From Novosphingobium naphthalenivorans NBRC 102051 (GTDB taxonomy: Bacteria; Pseudomonadota; Alphaproteobacteria; Sphingomonadales; Sphingomonadaceae): 64,000 bases of DNA. The stretch is from the NCBI RefSeq assembly GCF_001590985.1, contig NZ_BCTX01000004.1:59162-123161 (forward strand), in the 5' to 3' direction. Under the pieces are notes generated by a model, which saw only the letters and a list, made by a program, of their open reading frames with translations, was not told the DNA's origin and ran no database searches. Every line of letters begins with the position of its first letter. The stretch's first letter is position 1. The translations under genes were made by a program, and so were the position numbers. This document shows positions 1-11,129 of this stretch, piece after piece.

Positions 1-46
1 GGTTGATCGGCTGCTTGCGCTTGGCCAGTTCGGTCATGTCGGTCAT
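1..46 (-). CDS. 5' end of an unidentified gene, cut by the window edge
   Basis: Reading leftward from an ATG at 46, the first 15 codons give MTDMTELAKRKQPIN and the frame is still open at the window edge. A purine-rich ribosome-binding site (GAGGAGA on the minus strand, about 57-63) lies at a usable distance. The product cannot be named from so little. It would be transcribed divergently from the CoA-transferase gene that starts at 286. Confidence 0.45.
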   Translation of the reverse strand, partial: MTDMTELAKRKQPIN

Positions 47-107
47 GGGCTGTCTTCTCCTCGGGCTTTTGGCGGTTGGGGTTCCGGGAAAAAACAAAGC
101 AAAATTT

Positions 108-124
108 GCGCCATGTCATGGCGC
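108..124. promoter_or_regulatory. Perfect 17-bp palindrome in a divergent intergenic region
   Basis: GCGCCATG-T-CATGGCGC is an 8-bp inverted repeat around one central base, between the truncated minus-strand gene and the CoA-transferase gene. The size and place suit a dimeric repressor operator. The binding protein is unknown. Confidence 0.4.
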
Positions 125-150
125 GCCGCATGAGTTGAGGCACTGTGTGA

Positions 151-1791
<1,641 letters not shown>

Positions 1792-1797
1792 TTTCCC

Positions 1798-1886
1798 GCG
1801 CGGCGGTGCGATGCCGCGGAAACCCGTCCGGGCCTGCCCCGTACAGGTCTTGCCCGTGCAGGTCTTGCCGCATCGCACCGCCGCGC
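1798..1886. repeat. Long inverted repeat with 17-bp perfect arms
   Basis: The arm GCGCGGCGGTGCGATGC (1798-1814) is matched by its exact reverse complement at 1870-1886. The 55-base loop holds two near-identical 15-base copies of CGTRCAGGTCTTGCC in tandem. It starts seven bases after the CoA-transferase stop codon and ends 64 bases before the next start. There is no T-run, so it is not a classical terminator. It may stabilise the mRNA end or be a small dispersed repeat. Confidence 0.6.
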
Positions 1887-1950
1887 TAAGGTGCCTCGCT
1901 TCGCCTCCCCCTCCCCCCAGAGGCGCCAAGCATTCGAGGTACGACATTCC

Positions 1951-3459
1951 ATGCGATTCCTGACTCTGGCCGCTTCGGCCCTGCTGCTGGCGGCTTCCGG
2001 CTCAGCCATCCTCGCCGCCGACAACGCCGATGACGCCAAGGCCTCCGAAAAGGCCGACGCCAAGACCGACGACCATTTCACCCCCTTCCCCGCGCCCAGG
2101 TCGATCAAGCAATCGGCCGTGATCGGCGGCAAGACGGTCAGCTACGCCGCCACGGTCGGGTCGCTGCCGGTGAAGGACGAGACGGGCAAGGTCATCGGCG
2201 AAGTCGTCTATACCGCCTATACCGTGCCCGGCGCGCCCACTTCCCGGCCGGTGACGTTCGCCTTCAACGGCGGCCCCGGTGCCTCGTCAGTCTATCTCAA
2301 CCTCGGCGCGATCGGCCCCAAGAGCGTGGCGTTCGGCGATCAGGGCGATGCGCCTTCCGATCTTGCCGTGCTGCGCGACAATCCCAATTCCTGGCTCGAT
2401 TTCACCGACCTCGTCTTCATCGATCCCATTGGCACCGGCTTTTCACGTTCGCGCGAGGACAAGGACAAGACCAAGAAGGACTTCTACGAAGCCGACGCCG
2501 ACATCCATTACCTCAGCCGCGTGGTCTATGACTGGCTGGTCGCCAATGACCGCCTGACCAGCCGCAAGTACCTCGCGGGCGAAAGCTACGGCGGCTACCG
2601 CGTGCCGCGCCTCGCCTATTACCTGCAGACGCAGATGGGCGTGGGCATTTCCGGCATGACGCTGGTTTCGCCCTATCTCGATCCGCCCGCCATCGGCGAG
2701 GACGACGCGCTCTCTCCGCTGCCGTGGATGATCAACCTGCCCTCGATGGCGGCGGGTCATTTCGAACGGCAGGGCAAGCCGCTCGACGAGACCACCATGG
2801 GCCCGGTCGAGACCTACATGCGCACCCAGTTCGTGCAGGATTTCCTCGCCGGTCCGGGAGACAAGGCCGCGACCGACCGGCTTTCAGCGAAAGTCGCGGA
2901 GATCACCGGGCTCGATCCGGCCCTGGTGCGGCGCATGAACGGGCGCGTCGATATCGACACCTACCTGCGCGAAATCCGCCGCAGTCAGGGCCTGATCGGC
3001 TCGGTCTATGATTCCAACTACACCGCCTACGACCCCTTCCCCGCCAGCGCGACGCCGCAATACAGCGACCCGCTGCTGACCACGCTGATCGCGCCCACGA
3101 CGTCCGCCATGGTCGATTTCATCACCCGGCAAGTCGGCTGGAAAGTGGATGCCCGCTACAACGCGCTGTCCTACGCCGTGAACGAGCAGTGGAAGCGCGA
3201 CGATACCGACAGCCCAGTCAGCGATCTGCGCAAGGCCGTCGCCACCGACCCGAAGATGAAAGTGAACATCGTCCACGGCTGGGATGACCTGTCCTGCCCG
3301 TTCTACGGATCGAAGCTGATCCTGGCGCAGATGCCCGATTTTGCCCGCGACGGCCGGATCAGCCTGCATATGTATCCGGGTGGGCACATGTTCTATTCGC
3401 GCGCGGACAGCGGCGCGGCGATGCGGCGCGATGTGATGGGAAGCTACCAGGGCGGCTGA
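1951..3459 (+). CDS. Secreted serine carboxypeptidase, peptidase family S10
   Basis: A 502-aa exported peptidase that should remove C-terminal residues from peptides in the periplasm. The N-terminus (MRFLTLAASALLLAASG) is a Sec signal peptide, followed by a charged linker. Family S10 features are FNGGPGASS (oxyanion region), GTGFSRS, the nucleophile motif GESYGG, the late Asp in HGWDDLSCP and the catalytic His in PGGHMF. I chose the ATG at 1951 (GAGGT upstream at 1935) because an upstream GTG at 1891 would bury the signal peptide. It appears monocistronic, and the biological substrate is unknown. Confidence 0.9.
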   Translation: MRFLTLAASALLLAASGSAILAADNADDAKASEKADAKTDDHFTPFPAPRSIKQSAVIGGKTVSYAATVGSLPVKDETGKVIGEVVYTAYTVPGAPTSRPVTFAFNGGPGASSVYLNLGAIGPKSVAFGDQGDAPSDLAVLRDNPNSWLDFTDLVFIDPIGTGFSRSREDKDKTKKDFYEADADIHYLSRVVYDWLVANDRLTSRKYLAGESYGGYRVPRLAYYLQTQMGVGISGMTLVSPYLDPPAIGEDDALSPLPWMINLPSMAAGHFERQGKPLDETTMGPVETYMRTQFVQDFLAGPGDKAATDRLSAKVAEITGLDPALVRRMNGRVDIDTYLREIRRSQGLIGSVYDSNYTAYDPFPASATPQYSDPLLTTLIAPTTSAMVDFITRQVGWKVDARYNALSYAVNEQWKRDDTDSPVSDLRKAVATDPKMKVNIVHGWDDLSCPFYGSKLILAQMPDFARDGRISLHMYPGGHMFYSRADSGAAMRRDVMGSYQGG

Positions 3460-3599
3460 GTCGCCCTCGCAGCGGCAACGCTCTGCTCCCCGCGCGCTCC
3501 ACAATGCGACACCCGGGGAACAGGGCTTGACGTTCCGGCTGCCGGGCCCATGCCTTTGCCGCGCGCGCACCCAGCCGCGCGGTTTGCAGGGCAATCCCG

Positions 3600-5018
3600 A
3601 TGAAGAAGCGGCACGCGGTGTCCAGGCACTTTCACTTCAAGCCGCTTCTGGCGCTGGCCGCGGCGCTCGCGCTGGGCAGTGCGGGGCCGGGCCAGTCGTC
3701 CACCGCTGCGCAGGAAGAGCCCGCGCCGGAGGTCATTGCGCCTGCCGAAGGCGCCTATCCGTTCTACATGCCGATGCAGGGGCTGCGCCCGCCTGCGGTA
3801 AAGCTGTTCATCAAATGCGATGCCTCACGCGCGGCGGGACGTGAAGTCTATGCCGGGCGGGACGCGGCTTCGCTCTATGGCCGGGTCGAGGGCGGGTACG
3901 AGTTCGTTTACGAGGCGCTCGATTCCGCCGGCAAGCCCTGCGTCTATCCTTTCGCGCCGTGGCAGCCGCAGATCGTAGGGCCGCTGCAAGGCACCCAGTA
4001 CATTCTGCGATCCTCGATGCCGGGCCACCCGGTGGTGTTCCGCACCGGAGACGAGTGGGCGAGCATCGACCTCAGGCTGTTCGACATCGGCCGCCAGCGC
4101 ATCCACTTCGAGATGCAGGACATCCAGCTCGACTTCCCCGGCGCGAAGCAGCCCAAGGGCGGGCTGAATCTGGAAGTCTTCGGAGGGCAGCGGCCCGGCC
4201 TGTTCACCGCGGTCATTCGCCGGGCGCGGATCTTCGGCGGCAAGAACGCCATCTTCGTGCCCAGCGGCCAGACGATGCTCTATGTCGAGGACAGCGACAT
4301 TGCCGGCAATATCAGTTCCAGTCCCGATCAGGAGCACACCACCTACATCAACGGCACGCTGGTCACGCATCTGCGCAATTCGATCTGGCACGGCCAGCGC
4401 GGCTGGTCGAACGTTGCGAGCGGCCACCAGCTCAAGGACAAGGCCTATCTACGCATCTACGAGAACGTGACGGTCGCCAATACGCCCAACGGCGCCCCGC
4501 CTTCGGCGATGCCGCTGATCGATGCCTCGATCTACGGGTTCACCTGGTCGAACAACTTGCGGATCCAGCGGCAGGAGCCTGCACAGGCCGTGCGCGACGG
4601 TCTGGTCGACCTGCGCAGCGACATCACTTATGCCGCGCCGGACAGCTATCCGTGGAACGTGCTGGCCAATCCCGGCTGGCACATGCCCGCCGCGCCGCTA
4701 TCCGTGCTCGACCAGGTCTATCTCTCGGTCTTCCTCAACACCTCGGTAAAGAGCTATCGCACCGAGCCTTATGTCTTCGCGGTAAGGCCGCAAGGCACCT
4801 GGATCGAACCAGGCACCACGCTGGTTAAAGGCAACGACACGACCACCCGCGCGCAGCAGCGCGTGATCTCGCTCGCCTTCAACACCACGGGCAACGTAGG
4901 CCGGGTCTATGCGAAGGAGGGCTGGGGCTTTGCCGATCCGCAAGTCCCCGCGGAGGCCCGGTGGATATTCGACCGCGACGCATTCATTCGCCATGCGCTG
5001 GCCCTGATCGGCCGGTAA
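3600..5018 (+). CDS. Exported protein of unknown function, possible parallel beta-helix
   Basis: A 472-aa protein not assigned to a named family. Residues 1 to about 38 are a signal peptide with a basic start (MKKRH) and the core LLALAAALALGSAG. The middle (about 140-330) has repeated short beta-strand patterns with Asn/Asp/Gly turns, for example around RARIFGGKNAIFVPSGQTML, as in right-handed beta-helix proteins that act on or bind polysaccharide. No catalytic motif could be identified. The ATG at 3600 has only a weak ribosome-binding site (GCAGGG). It converges on the minus-strand helix-hairpin-helix gene 63 bases downstream. Confidence 0.6.
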   Translation: MKKRHAVSRHFHFKPLLALAAALALGSAGPGQSSTAAQEEPAPEVIAPAEGAYPFYMPMQGLRPPAVKLFIKCDASRAAGREVYAGRDAASLYGRVEGGYEFVYEALDSAGKPCVYPFAPWQPQIVGPLQGTQYILRSSMPGHPVVFRTGDEWASIDLRLFDIGRQRIHFEMQDIQLDFPGAKQPKGGLNLEVFGGQRPGLFTAVIRRARIFGGKNAIFVPSGQTMLYVEDSDIAGNISSSPDQEHTTYINGTLVTHLRNSIWHGQRGWSNVASGHQLKDKAYLRIYENVTVANTPNGAPPSAMPLIDASIYGFTWSNNLRIQRQEPAQAVRDGLVDLRSDITYAAPDSYPWNVLANPGWHMPAAPLSVLDQVYLSVFLNTSVKSYRTEPYVFAVRPQGTWIEPGTTLVKGNDTTTRAQQRVISLAFNTTGNVGRVYAKEGWGFADPQVPAEARWIFDRDAFIRHALALIGR

Positions 5019-5081
5019 CGGCGGCGTGAAGCGATCCGCTGGTCTATGCCTGCTCCGGATCGCCCCACTTCGCAAGGCGGT

Positions 5082-5663
5082 TCAGAGCTTGCCGAACTTC
5101 GCCTCGTAAGCGCCGGTATCGCCGCCGGCCAGCAGCTTGGCCTGCTCCACCCAGTTGTCGCGGCGCGGACGGCCGGCGAAGGAACCGAGCTTGGTATCGA
5201 GCTCGTCCAGCTCGGCATCGCTCCAGGCGGCGATCTGCTCGTAGCGCGTGATGCCGAGCGATGTGAGCAGCGTCAGCATCTTGGGGCCGAGGCCCTTGAT
5301 CTTGCGCAGGTCGTCCGCCTCTCCGGCGCCCGCCACCTCAGGCACCGTTTCAGGTGCGGGCTCGGGCGCGAGATTGTCGACTTCCTCCTGCGCGGCCACG
5401 GCGATCACTTCGCCGATCCCGGCCATGGTCCCGGCCATCGCGGGCGGATCGATATGGACCGGGGCATCCACTTGCGCGGCGGGCGGCGCGTCGATCAGCG
5501 CCTGATTGCGCTGCGCGGGCGCGGCACCCTCGTCCAGCACGTCCGGGCGGCGGTCGCGCCGGGGCGGCTTCGTCCCGTGGACAAACAGCCAGTACGCAAC
5601 GGCGATGCCCACCAGCAGCGCGGCGATAAAGATCAGCCAGTTCGCCTCGATCATTTGCAGCAC
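5082..5663 (-). CDS. Membrane-anchored helix-hairpin-helix protein
   Basis: A 193-aa protein with one N-terminal transmembrane helix (WLIFIAALLVGIAVAYWLFV), a long Ala/Pro-rich linker, and a C-terminal helix-hairpin-helix module of the predicted 5'-nuclease or DUF4332-like kind: DLRKIKGLGPKMLTLLTSLG followed by ITRYEQIAAWSDAEL. Such modules bind nucleic acid or act in protein contacts; catalytic residues are not visible. I chose the GTG at 5663 because GGAAGGG lies about nine bases upstream; the frame can be extended to an ATG at 5687, which has no ribosome-binding site. It starts six bases after the microprotein stop, so the two are probably co-translated. Confidence 0.6.
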   Translation of the reverse strand: MLQMIEANWLIFIAALLVGIAVAYWLFVHGTKPPRRDRRPDVLDEGAAPAQRNQALIDAPPAAQVDAPVHIDPPAMAGTMAGIGEVIAVAAQEEVDNLAPEPAPETVPEVAGAGEADDLRKIKGLGPKMLTLLTSLGITRYEQIAAWSDAELDELDTKLGSFAGRPRRDNWVEQAKLLAGGDTGAYEAKFGKL

Positions 5664-5668
5664 AGTAT

Positions 5669-5761
5669 CTATCCCTTCCGGTTCCACAGCAGCCAGCCGA
5701 TGCCGAAACCCAGCCCGTAGGTCAGCAGCACCGAGACAGCCATTTCAAGCCATAGCGGCAA
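5669..5761 (-). CDS. 30-residue single-pass membrane microprotein
   Basis: A TTG at 5761 preceded by AAAGGAA at seven bases opens a frame ending at TAG (5671-5669). The product is 30 aa: a short polar start (MPLWLE), a helix AVSVLLTYGLGFGIGWLLW with small-residue GxGxG packing, and a basic NRKG end. An internal ATG at 5743 would give 24 aa. It fills the space between the OmpA-like gene and the helix-hairpin-helix gene, and its last codons carry the Shine-Dalgarno sequence of the latter. Function is unknown; it may partner with the membrane helix of the downstream protein. Confidence 0.45.
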   Translation of the reverse strand: MPLWLEMAVSVLLTYGLGFGIGWLLWNRKG

Positions 5762-5782
5762 GGCAGGTTCCTTTCATAGAGG

Positions 5783-6505
5783 CTATCCCGGCCCCGGCGT
5801 ATCGATCGGCGTCGGCTTGACCGGCGCCGGGGAAATCACGGAAAATTCGATCCGGCGGTTGGCCGGATCGCTCGGGTCGAGCCCCGCTACCGGCTGCGCC
5901 GAGCCCACGCCCGCCGCGCGCAGTCCATCGGCGGGAATGCCGCGCCCCACCAGCGCCCAGCGCACGGCATTGGCCCGCGCCATCGACAGCGCCAGATTGG
6001 CCTTGGGATTGCCGCCTGCATCGGTATGCCCGATCACCGCGATGATACTGCCCACGCAAGGGCTCAGCGCGCGGGCAACTTCGTCAAGCAGCCGCTCGCT
6101 GGCCGGATCGATGCGGGCGCTCGCTTCGGTGAAACGGATCGTGCGGGTCTGGAGGATGCGTTTCACGTCATCCTGGCAATGGAGCGGAACCGCCACCGCC
6201 GCGCCGTCATGATCCCAGCTGATGCCGCCGATACCGGGAATGCGCGCGACAGCGGCAGCAACCCGCGTGCGGGTGGCGGCGTTAAGCCGTTCGCCGCCGG
6301 ACAGAATCGGATGACGGGTCAGCCAGCCATAGCGGTCGCGAAAGGCCAGCTTCACTCCCTTGCCGCCGGCCGCATCGCGCGCGGCCAGGGCCTTCTGCTC
6401 CAGCCCGCCGATGAACGCCCCGCCATGGAGGTTGGTCGCAGCGAAGGCCATGGCCAGGCTCAGGGCGGCTCCGGCAGCAACGATCGAGGCACGGCGGGGA
6501 TTCAT
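5783..6505 (-). CDS. OmpA-family peptidoglycan-binding envelope protein
   Basis: A 240-aa envelope protein. Residues 1 to about 24 form a signal or membrane anchor (IVAAGAALSLAMAFAATNL). The region about 60-115 resembles a BON-like segment. The C-terminal domain (about 115-225) is an OmpA-like fold with HTDAGGNPKANLALSMARA and ANRRIEF, holding the Asp and Arg that bind diaminopimelate. It therefore should attach noncovalently to peptidoglycan. The start ATG lies 51 bases after the flippase stop, and the microprotein follows 21 bases on, suggesting one transcription unit. Confidence 0.8.
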   Translation of the reverse strand: MNPRRASIVAAGAALSLAMAFAATNLHGGAFIGGLEQKALAARDAAGGKGVKLAFRDRYGWLTRHPILSGGERLNAATRTRVAAAVARIPGIGGISWDHDGAAVAVPLHCQDDVKRILQTRTIRFTEASARIDPASERLLDEVARALSPCVGSIIAVIGHTDAGGNPKANLALSMARANAVRWALVGRGIPADGLRAAGVGSAQPVAGLDPSDPANRRIEFSVISPAPVKPTPIDTPGPG

Positions 6506-6556
6506 GAACGTGAGCCTAGAATCTTCATCGCCTCCTGTCAGCCACCCGCGTCAGCT

Positions 6557-8077
6557 TCAGGCCGTCTTGGTCTTCTGGAACAGCTTGCGGTCTTCCGGAC
6601 CGAAAGCCTTCTTCCAGATCACCCACATGTAGGAGCCGAGAATCGCAGGGATACCGAAAGCCAGCTCGGCCCATTCCGGCAGGTACTGCGTGGCAAGATA
6701 GCCCAGCATCACTGCCGGCACCGCCGCCCAGATCAGCGCCCAGCGCCAGTTGTTGATCTTCTGGTCCAGCAGGCGGGCCAGCATCTGCGACTTGACGATC
6801 GATGCCAGCCCCAGCGCCAGCATCAGTGCCGCCGCCGCCGCCGCCGCCTGATAGAGCGAATTGAAGCCGAGATGCTGCATCAGCAGGATGCCGGCCAGCG
6901 TCAGCACTGCCTGCAGACCGATCGTCAGCAGCGAGACCACGAGGTTCCTCACCCGCGCCATGTAGATCAGCGCCGCCTCGCTCACCACGGCGGTGGCAGC
7001 CACCACTTCGGCAGCGAGCAGGAAGGCCAGCGCCCCGGTGCCGCCCACGAACTCGCGGCCGATCAGCCCCATGACGCCCTCGCCGGGGATCGCCAGAGCC
7101 AAGGCGATGCCCGCCTGCGCGGCGGTGATCCAGAAGCCCACCTGACAGACCTGGCTGGCGATCGCGGCATAGTCCTTTTTCTTCAGATTGCGCGTAATCA
7201 CCGGGCCAAGCACCGGCTCGAAGCTGGTCTTGAGCTTCTGCGGCAGGCTCGCCACCTGCTGCGCGGCATAATAGACGCCGACGGCCGACGGCGGCGCCAG
7301 AAAACCCAGCAGCAGGATATCGACGCGCCGGGTGCCCCATTCGATGGCATCGGCCAGCGCGATCGGCATCGACCGCACGGCCAGCCGGTGCATTTCCCCC
7401 GGGCGCGGCCGCCATGCGTAGGGAAGACCGTATTCGCGGAAGAACGGGATGAAGGCGGTCAGCGCGGCGGCGAAGATCGAGGACAGATAAGCCAGCGTCA
7501 GGCCGCTTTCGGGCGCGATCCAGATCATCGCCCCGGCCATGATCGAGATCGTCCACGGCTCGACAATCGCGCGCGCCCAAACCGTGGGGCTGATCCGCAA
7601 ACGATAGGCGAGCGCCGCCAGCCAGATCTCGGTCAGGGTCAGCGGTGGGATCGCGATGACGATCAGCCGGTCGATCTGGCTGTAATTGCCCCCCGGAAAC
7701 ATCGGCTCGGGAACCAGATAGAAGAACAGCGCGGCGGCACAGGACGTGATCAGCGCCAGGACGGTGCCGTCTGCAATCACGTTGGCCGGATGGACCTGCC
7801 CCTCGGTATCGGACAGCCGCTGTGCCAGACCGCGCTTCTCACCCATCGTGCACAGCATCGAGGTGAGCTCGATCACCACCAGCGCCGAAGCGAAGCGGCC
7901 AAGCGCGGCGGGACCGTAAGATGCGGCGCGGCCCGCGATGAACAAGAACGGGATGCGCGCGGCAAGGCGCAGGAAGAACCCGAAGAAGTTCGTCCGCCCG
8001 CCCTTGGCGAGAGCCGCGATGTCGTCGTTCTCGCGTTTTTCGGCTGCCGCCTCGTCGCGGCTCACAGTCTCGCTCAA
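6557..8077 (-). CDS. Polysaccharide flippase (oligosaccharide flippase / Wzx-like, MOP superfamily)
   Basis: A 506-aa integral membrane protein with about 12 to 14 transmembrane helices, expected to flip lipid-linked oligosaccharide across the inner membrane. Matching features are the N-terminal FFLRLAARIPFLFIAGRA helix, repeated small-residue helices and the basic end QKTKTA. I chose the TTG at 8077, which shares TTGA with the gpsA stop and follows AAGGGGAG by eight bases; a much longer upstream extension would overlap gpsA. Tight coupling to gpsA suggests co-expression with phospholipid precursor synthesis. No other glycan gene is next to it. Confidence 0.8.
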   Translation of the reverse strand: MSETVSRDEAAAEKRENDDIAALAKGGRTNFFGFFLRLAARIPFLFIAGRAASYGPAALGRFASALVVIELTSMLCTMGEKRGLAQRLSDTEGQVHPANVIADGTVLALITSCAAALFFYLVPEPMFPGGNYSQIDRLIVIAIPPLTLTEIWLAALAYRLRISPTVWARAIVEPWTISIMAGAMIWIAPESGLTLAYLSSIFAAALTAFIPFFREYGLPYAWRPRPGEMHRLAVRSMPIALADAIEWGTRRVDILLLGFLAPPSAVGVYYAAQQVASLPQKLKTSFEPVLGPVITRNLKKKDYAAIASQVCQVGFWITAAQAGIALALAIPGEGVMGLIGREFVGGTGALAFLLAAEVVAATAVVSEAALIYMARVRNLVVSLLTIGLQAVLTLAGILLMQHLGFNSLYQAAAAAAALMLALGLASIVKSQMLARLLDQKINNWRWALIWAAVPAVMLGYLATQYLPEWAELAFGIPAILGSYMWVIWKKAFGPEDRKLFQKTKTA

Positions 8078-9069
8078 AGAGCGAACTCCCCTTCCGCCCG
8101 CAGCGGGCGTGCCAGCAGATCGGACACCACCGCACCGGCCGGTGCTTCGCCCGACAGCAGGCGGCACACGGCATCGACGATCGGCATCTGGATGCCTTCG
8201 CGCCGGGCAAGGTCCGCCAGCACCGGCGCCGTCGCCGCGCCTTCGGCCACGCTGTTCTTGCCCGACAGCGCCTGCTCCGCAGTCAGCCCCTGGCCAAGCG
8301 CGAGGCCGAGCGAGAAATTGCGGCTGGAGGTGGACGAGCAGGTCAGCACCAGATCGCCCAGCCCGCACAGGCCCGACAGCGTTTCCGGCCGCGCGCCGCG
8401 CGCCAGACCGAAACGCAGCATCTCGGCATAGCCGCGCGCGATCAGTGCCGCGCGGGCGTTCTGCCCGAGCTTGAGCCCGTCAACCACGCCGCAGGCAATC
8501 GCGAGCACGTTCTTGACCGCACCGCCAATCTCCGCGCCGGTCACGTCGTCGGAGTAATAGGGCCGCAGTGCCGGACGGGCGATGACCGGGGCCAGCCGGT
8601 CCCACTGCGCCTCCCCGCCCGAACAGGCGAGGGTGACGGCGGTCGGCAATCCGGCCGCCACTTCATGCGCGAAAGTCGGGCCGGACAGCACCGCCAGCCG
8701 CGCGCCGGGTGCGGCATCGGCCGCGACATCGGCCATCAGGCGGCCAGTGCCCGCCTCGATCCCCTTGGCGCACAGGACAAGATCGCGGTCTCCATCCGGC
8801 AGACCGGCAATGACCGAGGCGAGGAACTGCGCGGGCACCACGACCAGCAGCACCGGCAGCGCGGCCAGAGCGGTCAGATCGCTCGTCGCGCGAACGGTTT
8901 CGGCCAGAGCGGCGTCCGGCAGGTAAAGGCCGTTGCGGTGCTCGCTGTTGATCTGCGCGACAAGGTTCGGCTCGCGCGCCCAGAGCAGGACCTCGCTGCC
9001 ATCCCCGGCCAGCGACTGCGCCAGCGCCGTGCCCCAGGCACCCGCGCCGATCACCCCCACCTTGCTCAT
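8074..9069 (-). CDS. gpsA: Glycerol-3-phosphate dehydrogenase [NAD(P)+]
   Basis: A 331-aa cytosolic enzyme reducing dihydroxyacetone phosphate to sn-glycerol 3-phosphate for phospholipid synthesis. The Rossmann motif [14 protein letters not shown] opens the protein, [17 protein letters not shown] carries the catalytic Lys, and [17 protein letters not shown] is a hallmark of the C-terminal domain. The ATG at 9069 overlaps the tsaD stop (ATGA) and follows AGGAG at a good distance. Length is normal for the family. Confidence 0.95.
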   Translation of the reverse strand: MSKVGVIGAGAWGTALAQSLAGDGSEVLLWAREPNLVAQINSEHRNGLYLPDAALAETVRATSDLTALAALPVLLVVVPAQFLASVIAGLPDGDRDLVLCAKGIEAGTGRLMADVAADAAPGARLAVLSGPTFAHEVAAGLPTAVTLACSGGEAQWDRLAPVIARPALRPYYSDDVTGAEIGGAVKNVLAIACGVVDGLKLGQNARAALIARGYAEMLRFGLARGARPETLSGLCGLGDLVLTCSSTSSRNFSLGLALGQGLTAEQALSGKNSVAEGAATAPVLADLARREGIQMPIVDAVCRLLSGEAPAGAVVSDLLARPLRAEGEFAL

Positions 9070-10121
9070 GCCTTCACTCCTGCCCCGCGCACAGCCTCGG
9101 CATCCGGATCGAGCGGCCAACGCGGCCGCGCCGCCACGTCGAGCGGGTCCGACTGGCCGCGTTCGAACCGTTCAAGCCCCGCCCATGCGATCATCGCCGC
9201 ATTGTCGGTACACAGTGTCAATGGCGGTGCAATGAACGGCAGCTCGAACTCCGCCGCCAGCCCTTCCAGCGCCCCGCGGATCGCCGTGTTCGCCGCCACG
9301 CCGCCCGCCACCACCAGCGCGTTGACTGCTCCGACGCCTGCCAGCGCCCTGCGCGTCCGGTCGATCAGGCAGTCGATCGCCGCCTGCTGGAACGAGGCGG
9401 CGATGTCGGCATCGGTATAGGCCAGTGGCGCCGCCGCATTCGTCAGCGCCTGCTTGGCCCGCAGCACCGCGCTCTTGAGCCCGGCGAAAGAGAAATGCGG
9501 CTCGGCACTGCCCATCAGCGGGCGCGGCAGCGGCACTTTCTTCGCATCGCCCTCCCGCGCCAGCCGTTCGAGCGCCGGGCCGCCGGGATAGCCCAGCCCC
9601 AGCACTTTGGCCGACTTGTCGAACGCCTCGCCCAGCGCATCGTCGATCGTGGTGGCAAGACGGCGGAATTGCCCCACCCCTTCCACCAGCAGGATCTGGC
9701 AATGCCCGCCGGACACCAGCAGCAGCAGATAGGGATAGGCCAGCGTGGCATCGGCAAGCCGCGGCGACAGCGCGTGGCCTTCGAGATGATTGACCGCGAT
9801 CAGCGGCTTGTCCGCCGCCATCGCCAGCGCCTTGGCCGTCACAAGCCCGACCATGACCCCGCCGATCAGCCCGGGCCCGGCCGTCGCCGCAATCGCATCG
9901 ACATCGTCCAGCGTCATGCCGGCATCCGCCAGCGTCGCTTCGATCATCGGGGCCAGCCGCTCGGCATGGGCGCGCGCGGCAATCTCGGGCACGACGCCGC
10001 CGTAGGGCCGGTGCACTTCATCCTGCGAGGCGATGCGCTGCGCCAGAATGGTGCGCTCGCTCGTCACCAGCGCGGCCGCGGTTTCATCGCAGGACGATTC
10101 TATGCCGAGAACGATCCTCAT
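9066..10121 (-). CDS. tsaD: tRNA N6-adenosine threonylcarbamoyltransferase
   Basis: A 351-aa member of the Kae1/TsaD family that, with TsaB and TsaE, transfers threonylcarbamoyl to A37 of ANN-decoding tRNAs. Seen are [14 protein letters not shown] at the N-terminus, the metal site motif HLEGH ([13 protein letters not shown]), VSGGHCQI and the C-terminal [11 protein letters not shown]. The ATG at 10121 gives the canonical [10 protein letters not shown] start; upstream extension has no support. It heads the gpsA-flippase block and diverges from hemC, 59 bases away. Confidence 0.96.
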   Translation of the reverse strand: MRIVLGIESSCDETAAALVTSERTILAQRIASQDEVHRPYGGVVPEIAARAHAERLAPMIEATLADAGMTLDDVDAIAATAGPGLIGGVMVGLVTAKALAMAADKPLIAVNHLEGHALSPRLADATLAYPYLLLLVSGGHCQILLVEGVGQFRRLATTIDDALGEAFDKSAKVLGLGYPGGPALERLAREGDAKKVPLPRPLMGSAEPHFSFAGLKSAVLRAKQALTNAAAPLAYTDADIAASFQQAAIDCLIDRTRRALAGVGAVNALVVAGGVAANTAIRGALEGLAAEFELPFIAPPLTLCTDNAAMIAWAGLERFERGQSDPLDVAARPRWPLDPDAEAVRGAGVKA

Positions 10122-10180
10122 ACCATTCTTCTTTGGCCGCACTTCCCCTGAACGGCAATGGCGGGTAGCACAAGCCGCCC

Positions 10181-11128
10181 ATGGAAACGCAGACACATAG
10201 TTCAAACCAGACTTTTCGCCTCGGCACCCGCCGCTCGCCGCTTGCGATGGCTCAGGCCGAGGAAGCACGCGACCGATTGGCGGAAGCGCATGGAATCGAT
10301 CCGGCGCATATAGAGATCGTGGCCGTAACCGCCAGCGGTGATCGCATTCAGGACCGGGCTTTGGCCGAAATCGGCGGCAAGGCGCTGTGGACCAAGGAAC
10401 TGGACGCCTGGCTGGCGGCGGGCGAGATCGATTTCGCCGTGCACTCGGCCAAGGACGTGGAAACGCTCCGCCCCGATCTCTTTGCGATCGGCGCCGTGCT
10501 CCCGCGCGAGGATGTGCGCGACGTGCTGATCGGGGCGGAGAGCATCGCCGCCCTCCCGCAAGGCGCGGTCGTCGGCACCAGCGCGCCGCGCCGCGCCGCG
10601 CAATTGCTCCACGCCCGGCCGGACTGCAAGGTCGTGACCTTCCGCGGCAATGTCGCCACGCGCCTTGCCAAGCTCGCCGCCGGAGAGGCCGACGCCACGT
10701 TTCTTGCCGCCGCCGGGCTCAAGCGGCTGGGCGAACACGGCACCGGCCATCCGCTCGACGAGGAGCACTGGCTGCCCGCGCCGGGGCAAGCCGCGATCCT
10801 GATCGAATGCCGCGCAAACGACGCGCGCACCCGTGCCTTCCTCGCGGCGGTGGACCATGCACACAGCCGCGCGACGCTCCTAGCCGAGCGGGTGCTGCTC
10901 GCGGCGCTCGGCGGCAACTGCCACAGCCCGATCGCCGTGCTCACCCGCGTCTATGGCAGCGAACTGGTGATGCGCGCCGCGCTCTACAGCCCGGACGGGG
11001 CCGAACACATCGAAGGTCACGCCCGCTTCGCCGCGGACGACGAGGACGGCCCGGCGCGGCTTGCGGCAGACCTGCTCGCCCGCGCGGTCCCAGCGATTGC
11101 CGATCACTTCGACGGTCCCGGCACCTGA
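10181..11128 (+). CDS. hemC: Hydroxymethylbilane synthase (porphobilinogen deaminase)
   Basis: A 315-aa cytosolic enzyme polymerising four porphobilinogens into hydroxymethylbilane in tetrapyrrole synthesis. Seen are [22 protein letters not shown] (catalytic Asp region), [25 protein letters not shown] and GGNCHSPIA, whose Cys carries the dipyrromethane cofactor. hemD starts two bases after the stop, so they form an operon. Confidence 0.96.
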   Translation: METQTHSSNQTFRLGTRRSPLAMAQAEEARDRLAEAHGIDPAHIEIVAVTASGDRIQDRALAEIGGKALWTKELDAWLAAGEIDFAVHSAKDVETLRPDLFAIGAVLPREDVRDVLIGAESIAALPQGAVVGTSAPRRAAQLLHARPDCKVVTFRGNVATRLAKLAAGEADATFLAAAGLKRLGEHGTGHPLDEEHWLPAPGQAAILIECRANDARTRAFLAAVDHAHSRATLLAERVLLAALGGNCHSPIAVLTRVYGSELVMRAALYSPDGAEHIEGHARFAADDEDGPARLAADLLARAVPAIADHFDGPGT

Positions 11129-11129
11129 C

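Noticed and set aside
6026..8431. 801-codon plus-strand open frame
   Set aside because: It is antisense to the OmpA-like and flippase genes, with a His/Arg/Gln-rich composition typical of shadow frames.
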